Below, piece after piece: positions 1 to 6,607 of a stretch of DNA of 19,552 nucleotides. The stretch is taken from the NCBI GenBank assembly GCA_004552965.1, contig SFMU01000038.1, positions 1 to 19,552 on the forward strand, read 5' to 3'. Made by a program: the position numbers and the translations under genes. A model generated the notes under the pieces. That model did not search any database. It saw nothing but the letters and a program-made list of their open reading frames with translations, and was not told where the DNA came from. Origin of the DNA: Bacteroidales bacterium. Lineage in GTDB: Bacteria; Bacteroidota; Bacteroidia; Bacteroidales; UBA932. How positions within the stretch are numbered: position 1 is the stretch's first letter; each line of letters begins with the position of its first letter.

Positions 1-305
1 ACGCCGGGATGCCTCAGAACCACTTGTAGCCGGGGGTGCCGTGCCAAACCCGGTCGTGAACCCGACCATAATCCCGTCAAGGGTACCGATTCCCTTTCCT
101 TCGACACGCGACCCTGCCCCAGAAGTGCTTCAGTTGAGGGTCCCCGTGCCAAAGTGCCGATAGAAGCCCTCTTCGCCACGCGGGGATGCCACTGAAGTAC
201 CTGTGGGCATGGTCCCCGTGCCGAAGACCGGTCAGGACAACGCTTTGCCACGCGATAACTTGTATCCGATGGGCCCCGTTCACGAGGCCACGGGCTGCCA
301 CGCCA
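1..305. repeat. Degenerate GC-rich tandem repeat, 72-bp step
   Basis: Units start at 104, 176 and 248, exactly 72 bp apart. An earlier diverged copy begins at or before position 1 and is 33 bp longer, so the array probably continues past the left edge. Units 104-175 and 176-247 share CACGCG, TGCC, GAAGT, GGTCCCCGTGCC (139-150 and 211-222) and a CTTCG/CTTTG end; overall identity is only about half. The last unit is shortened by about 12 bp. Two units can form hairpins (105-148 and 177-220). One minus-strand frame shows a similar 24-residue pattern per unit (an HGD...IPAW-like series), but stops interrupt it at the left, so I do not call a gene. It lies just downstream of the EF-G-like gene's terminator. 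Function unknown. Confidence 0.65.
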
Positions 306-351
306 TCCAAACTTACCCTGACTCCGCAGCGAGGCCTTTTCTCCGGGACAC

Positions 352-405
352 AAAAAAAGCAGGAGAGCGCCTGCAAACACACACTAAACTGCAAACACTC
401 TCCTG
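352..405 (-). terminator. Rho-independent terminator of the EF-G-like gene
   Basis: Read on the minus strand, an 8-bp stem CAGGAGAG (405-398) pairs with CTCTCCTG (367-360), followed by C and a run of seven T (358-352). The loop is long (about 30 nt) and contains two copies of a GTTTGCAG-like word. It starts about 20 nt past the stop codon of the EF-G-like gene, which is where a terminator is expected. Confidence 0.75.
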
Positions 406-425
406 TTTTATATGTTGAGCGGACT

Positions 426-2537
426 TTAGTCCTCTTCCTTGTCCTGTGCCTCGTACTCTGCAAGGAGCTTCGTCTGGACATCTCCAGGAACAGGCTGGTA
501 GTCAGCAAATTCCATTGTGAATGTCGCAGAACCCGAAGTCAGCGAGCTCAACGTGGTGGAATACCTGTAAAGCTCTGCGAGAGGAATACGTGCCTTGAGG
601 ATCGAGAAGCCCTTGTCCGATCCGAGATCGCCCAGTATACCGCGACGGTTCTGGATGTCGGACATGACAGCTCCCTGATACTCACCAGGAGTCATGACTT
701 CAACATTGTAGATCGGCTCGAGAATCTTCGGACCGGCATTGCGGAAGGCCTCCTTGAATGCATTCCTACCTGCGATGATGAAGGCGATTTCCTTGGAGTC
801 GACCGGATGCATCTTGCCGTCGTAGACGAACACGCGGATGTCACGGGCGTAGGAACCGGTAAGAGGTCCTTCGACCATGCGCTCCTTGATACCCTTGAGG
901 ATGGCCGGCATGAAGCCCAGATCGATGGCGCCACCGACGACGCAGTTGTAGAACTCGAGTTTTCCGCCCCATTCGAGGTCGGTCACTTCGGAAGTCTTGA
1001 CGTTGAGGATGGTCTCCTTGCCGTCAATCTTGAACTTGGTGTTGAGCTCTCCTTCTGCAGGGCAGACAAGAAGATGAACCTCACCGAACTGGCCTGCGCC
1101 TCCTGACTGCTTCTTGTGGCGGTACTGGGCGGTAGCGACCTTGGTGATGGTCTCGCGGTAAGGAACCTTCGGAGCGAAGAGCTCGACCTGTACGCCATAT
1201 TCATTGACGAGACGGGTCTTGACAATGTTGATGTGCTGCTCGCCGTTTCCGGAGAGGATGGTCTGGCGGAGTTCTTTCGAATATTCAACCACGACCGTAG
1301 GGTCCTGTGATGAGATCTTCTTGAGTGCGTCACCGAGTTTCTGCTCGTCCTGCTGGACTTTGGCCTTGATGGCGCAGCGGAACTTAGGGGCAGGGTAGAC
1401 GATCTTCTCCTGGACGATGCCTGAGCCGATTGCCGAGAGGGTGGTGTTGGACTTTCCGTTCTTGAGCTTGACGACGCAGCCGAAATCACCGGCGCGGAGG
1501 GAGTCTACAGGCTCCTTCCTCGTGCCTGCAACGGCATAGATGGCCGAGAAGCGCTCCTTGTTGGAAGTCTCGGGATCTTCGAGATCGATGCCCGGAGTGA
1601 TGACACCGGACATCACCTTGAAGTAGGAAACCTCACCGAGATGCGGCTCGAGCATGTTCTTGTAGATGAAGAGGCTCGCAGGCTTGGTGTCGTCGACATC
1701 AGGGGAGAGGGCCACATTCTTCGTGAACTCGAGAAGTCTCTTGACACCGATGTCCTTCTTGGCTGAAACGCAGAAGACAGGGGTGACTTCGCAGTTGCGG
1801 ATACCGAGAGAAAGGCCCTTGCGGATGTCGTCCTCGGAAAGGGTGCCTTCCTCGAAGAACTTCTCCATCAGGGAGTCGTCGAATTCGGCGGCCTTCTCGA
1901 TGAGTTCCTGACGGGTCATCTCGGCCTGGTCGGCGAAATCGGCAGGAATGTCAAGGTCTTCCCTTGTGCCGTTGGCGTCCTTGAAGTTGTAATACTTATT
2001 GGTCAGGACATCGATGAATCCGTTGAAACCTGCTCCGGTGGCAATCGGGAACTGGACAATGATCATCTTGCGGCCGAGTTCCTCCTTGAGGGCGGCGATG
2101 GTGGTCTCCCAGTCGGCTTTCTCGCCGTCAAGCTGGTTCACTGCCACGATCAGAGGAATCTTGTGCTTGTCGGCGCTGCGGATCCAGCTGCTGGTGCCGA
2201 CCTCGACACCCTGCTGGGCATTGACGACAAGGATACCGTTCTCACAAACGCGGAAGGCGGAAATTGCGCCTCCGACAAAATCGTCTGAACCAGGGGCATC
2301 GATGATGTTGACTTTCTTCCCCATGAACTCGGCGTACAGAGGTGTCGCATAGATGGATCTCTGGTTCACCTTTTCGAGCTCATCGTTGTCAGAAACAGTG
2401 TTCTTGTCCTCCACCGTGCCCCTTCGGTCAATGACCTTGCCTTCGTACAGCATGGCTTCAGACAACGTGGTCTTGCCGGACTTGGAGCTTCCGAGAAGAA
2501 CCACGTTCTTGATGTCTTTGTTTGAATACTCTTTCAT
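426..2537 (-). CDS. fusA2: EF-G paralogue (EF-G2 type) without the catalytic histidine
   Basis: A full-length EF-G-like translation factor (703 aa) with the usual order: G domain, domains II-III, then IV-V (the C-terminus keeps the EP-x-YNVEV and MEFADYQPVP segments typical of domain V). The G domain is divergent. The P-loop is GSSKSGKT (16-23) rather than AHIDAGKT. The switch I RGITI motif is absent (NQRSIYAT at 58-65). The DTPGHVDF motif is DAPGSDDF (80-87), so Ser84 replaces the histidine that activates water for GTP hydrolysis. The NKxD motif reads NQLD (134-137). The same kind of change characterises Bacteroides thetaiotaomicron EF-G2, described as a translocase lacking GTPase activity that is induced on carbon limitation through the regulator Cur. 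Function here is inferred by that resemblance. It is monocistronic, with its own promoter (2617-2650) and terminator. The start at 2537 is the first in-frame ATG before the P-loop. A tetracycline-resistance ribosomal protection protein is less likely given the whole-protein resemblance to EF-G2. Confidence 0.93.
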   Translation of the reverse strand: MKEYSNKDIKNVVLLGSSKSGKTTLSEAMLYEGKVIDRRGTVEDKNTVSDNDELEKVNQRSIYATPLYAEFMGKKVNIIDAPGSDDFVGGAISAFRVCENGILVVNAQQGVEVGTSSWIRSADKHKIPLIVAVNQLDGEKADWETTIAALKEELGRKMIIVQFPIATGAGFNGFIDVLTNKYYNFKDANGTREDLDIPADFADQAEMTRQELIEKAAEFDDSLMEKFFEEGTLSEDDIRKGLSLGIRNCEVTPVFCVSAKKDIGVKRLLEFTKNVALSPDVDDTKPASLFIYKNMLEPHLGEVSYFKVMSGVITPGIDLEDPETSNKERFSAIYAVAGTRKEPVDSLRAGDFGCVVKLKNGKSNTTLSAIGSGIVQEKIVYPAPKFRCAIKAKVQQDEQKLGDALKKISSQDPTVVVEYSKELRQTILSGNGEQHINIVKTRLVNEYGVQVELFAPKVPYRETITKVATAQYRHKKQSGGAGQFGEVHLLVCPAEGELNTKFKIDGKETILNVKTSEVTDLEWGGKLEFYNCVVGGAIDLGFMPAILKGIKERMVEGPLTGSYARDIRVFVYDGKMHPVDSKEIAFIIAGRNAFKEAFRNAGPKILEPIYNVEVMTPGEYQGAVMSDIQNRRGILGDLGSDKGFSILKARIPLAELYRYSTTLSSLTSGSATFTMEFADYQPVPGDVQTKLLAEYEAQDKEED

Positions 2538-2579
2538 TGGTATTTCTGTTATTGATTATGAGTTCCTGGCGTTGCCCGT

Positions 2580-2602
2580 CACGGGGCCCTGCAAAGGGCG
2601 TG
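2580..2602 (-). promoter_or_regulatory. Leader hairpin upstream of the EF-G-like gene
   Basis: In the predicted 5' leader the transcript can form GCCCT-TTGC-AGGGC (2599-2586), extended by CAC/GTG (2602-2600 with 2582-2580) across a GGG bulge. It lies about 45 nt before the start codon. It may modulate translation or stability; nothing else supports a role. Confidence 0.3.
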
Positions 2603-2616
2603 GAGGGCACAACGGA

Positions 2617-2650
2617 CAAATCTATAAAAAAAATGAGCCAATAACAACAA
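2617..2650 (-). promoter_or_regulatory. Bacteroides-type promoter for the EF-G-like gene
   Basis: On the minus strand a -7 element TAGATTTG (2624-2617) matches TAnnTTTG. A TTGTTG (2650-2645) lies 20 nt upstream at the -33 position. The predicted start near 2610 gives a leader of about 70 nt. The nearest gene on the far side is transcribed in the same direction but ends 200 bp away, so the gene needs its own promoter. Confidence 0.6.
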
Positions 2651-2749
2651 CAGCGTGGACAATTTTCATAACGGTTTAGTAATCCTCAAATAATAACCTG
2701 CATCATCTTTGAAAATCTTTTCGGTCCATATTTTCTCCCTCATCAGTCA

Positions 2750-2820
2750 CATAGCTACGGCTATGCTCCTTCTTCGGGTGAAAATCTGACCTCGAAAATC
2801 CAATTCAAATCTGACGCAAC
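2750..2820. repeat. Hairpin plus ATCTGAC motif block, possible interspersed repeat
   Basis: The 297 bp between the EF-G-like gene and the small HTH gene contains no ORF. It holds a perfect hairpin CATAGC-TACG-GCTATG (2750-2765) whose cUACGg loop belongs to the stable UNCG class. Two ATCTGAC words follow (2784-2790 and 2809-2815). The second lies in CAAATCTGACGCAAC (2806-2820), and 13 of its 15 bases recur at 3739-3753. The composition suggests a small interspersed repeat or MITE remnant, or the 3' processing region of the small gene ending at 2835. I cannot choose between these from one window. Confidence 0.4.
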
Positions 2821-2834
2821 TTATTATTTTCATA

Positions 2835-3047
2835 TTACTTAACAGGCATCTGCCGGTAGCGCCTGACAATCTCGTCTCCGGTGAATCCCAATTCGCTGAC
2901 AAGCACGGTCTCCAGCGGTCCGGGGTCCAGTCCCAGAAGCGAGCATATTCCCGAATAGTCGAGGTGGTTGTCAAGATAGATGGCTTCGGTGTCCATCGCG
3001 CATTCGAATCGTTCGAATGGGGAATAGTCTTTTTCTGTCTTTTCCAT
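2835..3047 (-). CDS. Small AraC-type helix-turn-helix protein (70 aa)
   Basis: The 70-residue protein starts at the ATG at 3047 (MEKTEKDYSPFERF). A longer reading from 3125 adds an unlike N-terminus and runs into the divergent promoter region, so I prefer the shorter form. Residues 24-66 (YLDNHLDYSGICSLLGLD, then the LGFTGDEIVRRYRQM segment) have the spacing of a single AraC-type HTH: hydrophobic helix, LG turn, then a G-x-x-x-x-I-x-x-x-R helix. Normal AraC domains have two such HTH units and about 100 residues, so this is a half-domain or stand-alone version. It is divergent from the XRE regulator, with 230 bp between the starts. Its targets are unknown; a role as partner or modulator of the XRE protein is inference from position only. 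Confidence 0.7.
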   Translation of the reverse strand: MEKTEKDYSPFERFECAMDTEAIYLDNHLDYSGICSLLGLDPGPLETVLVSELGFTGDEIVRRYRQMPVK

Positions 3048-3092
3048 GGCAATCGTTTTGTGCAAAGAAGGCGATACCTCAGCCAAAAAGCA

Positions 3093-3174
3093 AGTCAGAC
3101 TTGTAAAAGACCGGGGATGATGCAAAAGAAATTTATGTTTCTTTAAGTTTTTGTTTGTTCTTTAAAGTCTGACT
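3093..3174. promoter_or_regulatory. Widely spaced inverted repeat in the divergent promoter region
   Basis: AGTCAGACT (3093-3101) and its exact reverse complement AGTCTGACT (3166-3174) lie 64 bp apart between the two divergent regulator genes. Between them is a second inverted repeat AAAGAAA/TTTCTTT (3125-3131, 3138-3144) in an AT-rich stretch. The arrangement suits paired operator sites joined by a DNA loop, or a mobile-element remnant, since the same (A/G)TCTGAC word also occurs at both outer ends of the locus. Confidence 0.4.
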
Positions 3175-3193
3175 ATGATTTTGAAAGTTTAGC

Positions 3194-3228
3194 TTGGCTC
3201 GCAGGGTGCAGGTCAATGGATAACTTTG
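3194..3228 (+). promoter_or_regulatory. Probable promoter of the XRE regulator
   Basis: TAACTTTG (3221-3228) is a perfect TAnnTTTG -7 element. The nearest -33 candidate, TTGG (3194-3197), is spaced 23 nt away, slightly longer than usual. Transcription would start near 3235, giving a leader of about 43 nt before the ATG at 3278. Confidence 0.5.
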
Positions 3229-3234
3229 CTGCTG

Positions 3235-3248
3235 CGGGACTTGTCCCG
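3235..3248. promoter_or_regulatory. Palindromic candidate operator CGGGAC-TT-GTCCCG
   Basis: A perfect 6-bp inverted repeat with a 2-nt spacer falls at the predicted transcription start of the XRE gene, six bases after its -7 element. XRE proteins commonly bind such short palindromes as dimers to repress their own promoter, so autoregulation is a reasonable inference. The same sequence could also act as a small hairpin at the 5' end of the mRNA. Confidence 0.45.
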
Positions 3249-3277
3249 GCATTGTTGAAAACTGACCCCAATTGACC

Positions 3278-3727
3278 ATGGACGAGGAAAAACTGATCAA
3301 GCAGAAAATTAAGGCCACAAGGGAAAGGAAAGGCTACACCAGAAAGGAGATGGCGGAAAGACTGAATCTTTCCGTTCAGGGCTACAGCAACCTTGAGACG
3401 GGACAGACCAGTCTGTTCACCAAATCTTTCAGGGCATTCGCCGAAGAAACCGAGATCCCGATCTGCGAACTGGTCAGCGGGCTGTCATATTCGGAAATCG
3501 AAACTCTCACTGGGATGAAGGAGAAATACGAACAGCGGCTGGAATTGATGGAGAGGGGGTTCAGGCATGAAATAGATGATCTTCGCAACGAAAACAAAAG
3601 GCTTCAGGAGACCCTGTTGAAGATGGAAGAAGCCATCAGGGACAAGGACTACATCATCGAGACCGGGAAGAAGCTCATCGCCCGCTACGAAAAGGAATTC
3701 GAGCGGCTCTCGGAAGGAGGGAAATGA
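3278..3727 (+). CDS. XRE-family regulator with C-terminal coiled coil
   Basis: The 149-aa protein starts at the ATG at 3278; a TTG six bases earlier is open but less likely. Residues about 7-65 form a classic XRE/Cro-type HTH (IKATRERKGYTRKEMAERL, then LSVQGYSNLETGQTSL as turn and recognition helix). Residues about 80-147 are rich in Glu, Lys, Arg and Leu (KEKYEQRLELMERGFRHEID, NENKRLQETLLKMEEAIRDK) and predict a long coiled coil, probably for dimerisation or partner contact. No peptidase or sensor domain is present. It is divergent from the small AraC-type gene, has its own promoter (-7 at 3221-3228) and a palindrome at the start site. Targets are unknown. The locus is bracketed by 15-bp direct repeats, hinting at a transferable cassette. 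Confidence 0.85.
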   Translation: MDEEKLIKQKIKATRERKGYTRKEMAERLNLSVQGYSNLETGQTSLFTKSFRAFAEETEIPICELVSGLSYSEIETLTGMKEKYEQRLELMERGFRHEIDDLRNENKRLQETLLKMEEAIRDKDYIIETGKKLIARYEKEFERLSEGGK

Positions 3728-3730
3728 CAG

Positions 3731-3753
3731 GTCGCGTGCAAGTCTGACGCGAC
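3731..3753 (+). terminator. Hairpin after the XRE gene, weak terminator candidate
   Basis: GTCGCG (3731-3736) pairs with CGCGAC (3748-3753) around an 11-nt loop, starting three bases after the XRE stop codon. The following TATTCTT is only partly T-rich. The loop and 3' arm contain CAAGTCTGACGCGAC (3739-3753), the second copy of the locus-bracketing repeat, so the terminator role and the repeat overlap. Confidence 0.4.
3739..3753. repeat. Right copy of 15-bp direct repeat CAARTCTGACGCRAC
   Basis: CAAGTCTGACGCGAC matches CAAATCTGACGCAAC at 2806-2820 in 13 of 15 bases and in the same orientation. The two copies lie just outside the two outward-facing ends of the divergent regulator pair, about 933 bp apart. 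Confidence 0.5.
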
Positions 3754-3758
3754 TATTC

Positions 3759-3789
3759 TTGCTACTCAGACAAAAGATAAGTATTTTTG
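3759..3789 (+). promoter_or_regulatory. Promoter for the rnhB-led gene run
   Basis: TTG (3759-3761), 20 nt, then TATTTTTG (3782-3789) is an excellent fit to the Bacteroides -33/-7 pattern. Transcription would start near 3796, about 30 nt before the rnhB ATG. No comparable match was seen in the short gaps before the next two genes, so it may drive them too. Confidence 0.65.
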
Positions 3790-3826
3790 CAGGATACCCC
3801 TCGGTTGAAGCAGGGGAAGGAAAGTC

Positions 3827-4453
3827 ATGTTGGAATCCAAGACAATCAGTCTGCTGCCGTTTATGGAGGCAGGGCGCATCGAGGCAGGTTGCGACGAAGC
3901 GGGACGCGGTCCTCTGGCCGGTCCGGTGTTCGCCGCCGCCGTCATTCTCCCGCCGGATTTCCACCATCCTCTCCTGAATGATTCCAAGAAGATGACCGCC
4001 AGGGAGAGGGACATCCTGCGGGAGGTCATCGAAAGGGAGGCGGAAGCCTGGGCGGTCGAAGCGGTCAGTCCTGAAGAGATCGACACCCTCAACATCCTCT
4101 GGGCGTCGGTGACAGGCATGCAGAGGGCCGTCATGAAGCTTTCCAGGGAGCCGGATTTCCTGCTGATCGACGGCAACAGGTTCCGTCCCTTCGGAAGATA
4201 CGGTTTCTCCTCCTACGCTACGGTGGTGCACGGTGATGCTACCTATGCTTCGATTGCGGCGGCCTCGGTCCTGGCAAAAACCTACCGTGACGAGGAGATG
4301 ACCCGTCTTGCGGCACAGTTTCCCGAATATGGCTGGGACCGCAACTTCGGCTATCCGACCAGGGAGCACATCAGGGCCATCAGGGAATATGGCTACACGG
4401 TCCACCACCGCAGGTCCTTCCATCCCAAGGAACTCGAGCCCACCCTGTTCTGA
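3827..4453 (+). CDS. rnhB: Ribonuclease HII
   Basis: This endonuclease cleaves the RNA strand of RNA-DNA hybrids and removes single ribonucleotides from DNA. The protein has 208 aa, normal for the family. The first catalytic pair sits in GCDEAGRGPLAGPV (Asp23, Glu24). The next acidic residue is Asp115 in LLIDGN, and the last is Asp155 at the end of SIAAASVLAKTYRD. The DSKKM (52-56) and C-terminal YPTREHIRAIREYG...HHRRSF segments are also typical. All four acidic active-site residues are present, so the enzyme should be active. It leads a co-oriented run; the next gene starts 48 bp on, without an obvious promoter. Confidence 0.97.
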   Translation: MLESKTISLLPFMEAGRIEAGCDEAGRGPLAGPVFAAAVILPPDFHHPLLNDSKKMTARERDILREVIEREAEAWAVEAVSPEEIDTLNILWASVTGMQRAVMKLSREPDFLLIDGNRFRPFGRYGFSSYATVVHGDATYASIAAASVLAKTYRDEEMTRLAAQFPEYGWDRNFGYPTREHIRAIREYGYTVHHRRSFHPKELEPTLF

Positions 4454-4501
4454 GCCCCGGCATATTCGGAAACCTGAGACATCAATGCAACATAATAAAT
4501 A

Positions 4502-6598
4502 ATGAATATGAAGAAATACATAATCACGACGGTTCTGGCCATCACCATGGCCTTCTCCGCAAAGGCAGACGAGGGCATGTGGATGCTCCCTCTCCTCCAG
4601 CAACTCAACGCAGGCACAATGAAGGCAATGGGCTGCAGGCTTTCTCCCGAAGAGATTTACAGCATCAACAATTCTTCCCTGAAGGATGCGATTGTGATGT
4701 TCGGCGGTGGCTGCACCGGAGAGATGATCTCCGACAAGGGCCTTCTTGTGACCAACCACCATTGCGGCTACAGCCACATCCAGAGACTCTCGAGCGATGA
4801 GCACAACTATCTCGAGGACGGTTTCTGGGCAATGAGCAACAAGGAAGAGATTCCGGCCCCGGGTCTGACCGTCACTTTCCTGGTGAGCATGACCGATGTC
4901 ACCGGAAAGGCCGACACCGAGGAGGCTGCCTCTGCCCTGGTCGAAGCCGCCAAGGCCGACAATCCCGGCTGCAGTGTCGAAATCGAGAATTTCTACAATG
5001 ATAATGTCCAGTACCTTCTCGTCTACAGGACCTACCGTGACGTCCGCTTCGTGGGCGCTCCTCCGGCATCTGTCGGCAAGTTCGGCGGAGAGACCGACAA
5101 CTGGATGTGGCCGCGTCATACCGGTGACTTCTCAATGTTCCGCGTCTATGCCGGAAAGGACAACATGCCGGCTGACTATTCGGAGGACAATGTGCCATAC
5201 AGGCCTGCCAAGTCCCTCACGATTTCCCTGAAGGGAGTGAACGAAGGCGATTTCACCTTCATCATGGGCTATCCGGGCAGCACCCAGAGGTTCCAGACCA
5301 AGTCCCAGCTGACTCACATGATGGACAGGCACGAGATCTCGATCCAGGCGAGGACCGTCCGTCAGGACATAATGTGGAAGTGGATGGAGAAGGATCCTTC
5401 GATAAGACTGAAATATGCCAGCAAATATGCCGGTTCGGCCAACGGTTGGAAGAAGTGGATCGGACAGAAGAAGGCTATCGCCGACCTGCAGATTCTCGAG
5501 AAGGAAGAAGAGAAAGAGGCCGGATTCCTGAAATGGGTGGGCAAGAACAAGACCAGGCAGGAAAAGTACGGCAATTCCCTTGACATGATCTCCGAAGGCG
5601 TGGAGGCCGTCTCCAAAGTCGAGAACGATGCCTTGCTTCTTTCAGAGTCCCTGCTGAACATCGAGCTCGTGCGTTTCCCTGTCTACTTTCAGAGAGGATT
5701 CTCCAATGCACTCCAGTCAGGGCTGGACACTGTCGCTGCTCTTGACAAGGCAGCAGGTTCGCTCGAGCAGATGTACAATGACTATTACGAACCGCTGGAC
5801 AGGGAGATTGCCTTTGCCATGCTGGAGTTCTATCTGGCCAATGCCAGGGAAGAGATTTACCCGGACCTCGGAACTGATTTCGCCAATATGGACTGCGCGG
5901 CTTATGTCGATGACCTTTTTGCGAACTCCATATTCACATCCTGTGACAGGCTGAAGACAGCTTTGGCGGAGAGCGGTCTTGAAGCGGTTCAGAATGACAA
6001 GGCAACGGCTCTGATGAATGCTGTCATGACTGTCTATGCCGAAATGATAAAAGGTGTCGACCGCGAGTCCATGGCAAAGATCGCCGAGGGTTCGAAGGCG
6101 TACACCGCCGGCCTTCTCGAGTGGCAGAAGGGAAAGGCTACCTATCCGGATGCGAATTTCACCATGAGGCTTACCTACGGCACCGTGAAGCCATATTCGC
6201 CGAAGGACGGACTCCTTTACAGGCATTATACCACTATCTACGGCGTGATCGAGAAAGAGGATCCGGACAACTACGAGTTCAAGGTCCCTGCCAAGCTGAA
6301 GGAACTCTATCAGGCGAAGGATTACGGCAAGTATGCGATGGCGGACGGCAACCTGCCTTGCTGCTTCCTCACCAACAATGACATCACCGGAGGCAATTCC
6401 GGCAGTCCTGTCCTCAATGCGGACGGCCAGTTGATCGGCCTTGCCTTCGACGGCAACTGGGAGAGCATGTCCAGCGACATCATGTTCGAGCCTGACCTGC
6501 AGCGTTGCATCTGTGTGGACATCCGCTACGTTCTGTTCCTGATGGACAAGCTTGGCGGGGCCGGCTATCTGCTGAAGGAAATGGACATCGTCAGGTAA
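4502..6598 (+). CDS. dpp7: S46 dipeptidyl-peptidase, DPP7-like
   Basis: This is a secreted periplasmic serine exopeptidase that removes dipeptides from peptide N-termini, supporting amino-acid use as in Porphyromonas. The 698-aa protein begins with a signal peptide (MKKYIITTVLAITMAFSAKA), with likely cleavage after residue 22 in AKA|DEG. The S46 triad is visible: His87 in TNHHCGY, Asp209 in WPRHTGDFS, and Ser633 in TGGNSGSPV. Eighteen residues after the serine lies Gly651 in FDGNWE. From family knowledge, glycine here marks DPP7 (bulky hydrophobic P1 preference) while arginine marks DPP11 (Asp/Glu), so I assign the DPP7 type. ATGs at 4502 and 4508 are both possible starts. It sits between rnhB and mrp and is probably co-transcribed. 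Confidence 0.93.
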   Translation: MNMKKYIITTVLAITMAFSAKADEGMWMLPLLQQLNAGTMKAMGCRLSPEEIYSINNSSLKDAIVMFGGGCTGEMISDKGLLVTNHHCGYSHIQRLSSDEHNYLEDGFWAMSNKEEIPAPGLTVTFLVSMTDVTGKADTEEAASALVEAAKADNPGCSVEIENFYNDNVQYLLVYRTYRDVRFVGAPPASVGKFGGETDNWMWPRHTGDFSMFRVYAGKDNMPADYSEDNVPYRPAKSLTISLKGVNEGDFTFIMGYPGSTQRFQTKSQLTHMMDRHEISIQARTVRQDIMWKWMEKDPSIRLKYASKYAGSANGWKKWIGQKKAIADLQILEKEEEKEAGFLKWVGKNKTRQEKYGNSLDMISEGVEAVSKVENDALLLSESLLNIELVRFPVYFQRGFSNALQSGLDTVAALDKAAGSLEQMYNDYYEPLDREIAFAMLEFYLANAREEIYPDLGTDFANMDCAAYVDDLFANSIFTSCDRLKTALAESGLEAVQNDKATALMNAVMTVYAEMIKGVDRESMAKIAEGSKAYTAGLLEWQKGKATYPDANFTMRLTYGTVKPYSPKDGLLYRHYTTIYGVIEKEDPDNYEFKVPAKLKELYQAKDYGKYAMADGNLPCCFLTNNDITGGNSGSPVLNADGQLIGLAFDGNWESMSSDIMFEPDLQRCICVDIRYVLFLMDKLGGAGYLLKEMDIVR

Positions 6599-6607
6599 CA
6601 ATCAGAT

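Noticed and set aside
77..508. 143-codon minus-strand ORF covering the 72-bp repeats
   Set aside because: Its start lies inside the EF-G-like gene and it crosses that gene's terminator. The repeat pattern in this frame is interrupted by stops further left, so a gene is not supported, though the frame pattern is noted in the findings.
186..1106. 306-codon plus-strand ORF at the left end
   Set aside because: Mostly antisense to the EF-G-like gene and running through its terminator and the tandem repeat; no plausible protein features.
1666..2352. Plus-strand ORFs within the EF-G-like gene
   Set aside because: Short, antisense to a confidently identified gene, and without recognisable features.
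2653..2675. Possible CRP-like palindrome upstream of the EF-G2-type promoter
   Set aside because: The two halves are too unlike (GTTATG and GTCCAC on the minus strand) and I do not have a reliable Cur consensus to compare.
3485..5119. 544-codon minus-strand ORF
   Set aside because: It is antisense to rnhB, the XRE gene end and dpp7, all confidently identified. Its composition (His, Gly, Asp-rich, no family motif) is typical of a GC-rich coding shadow.
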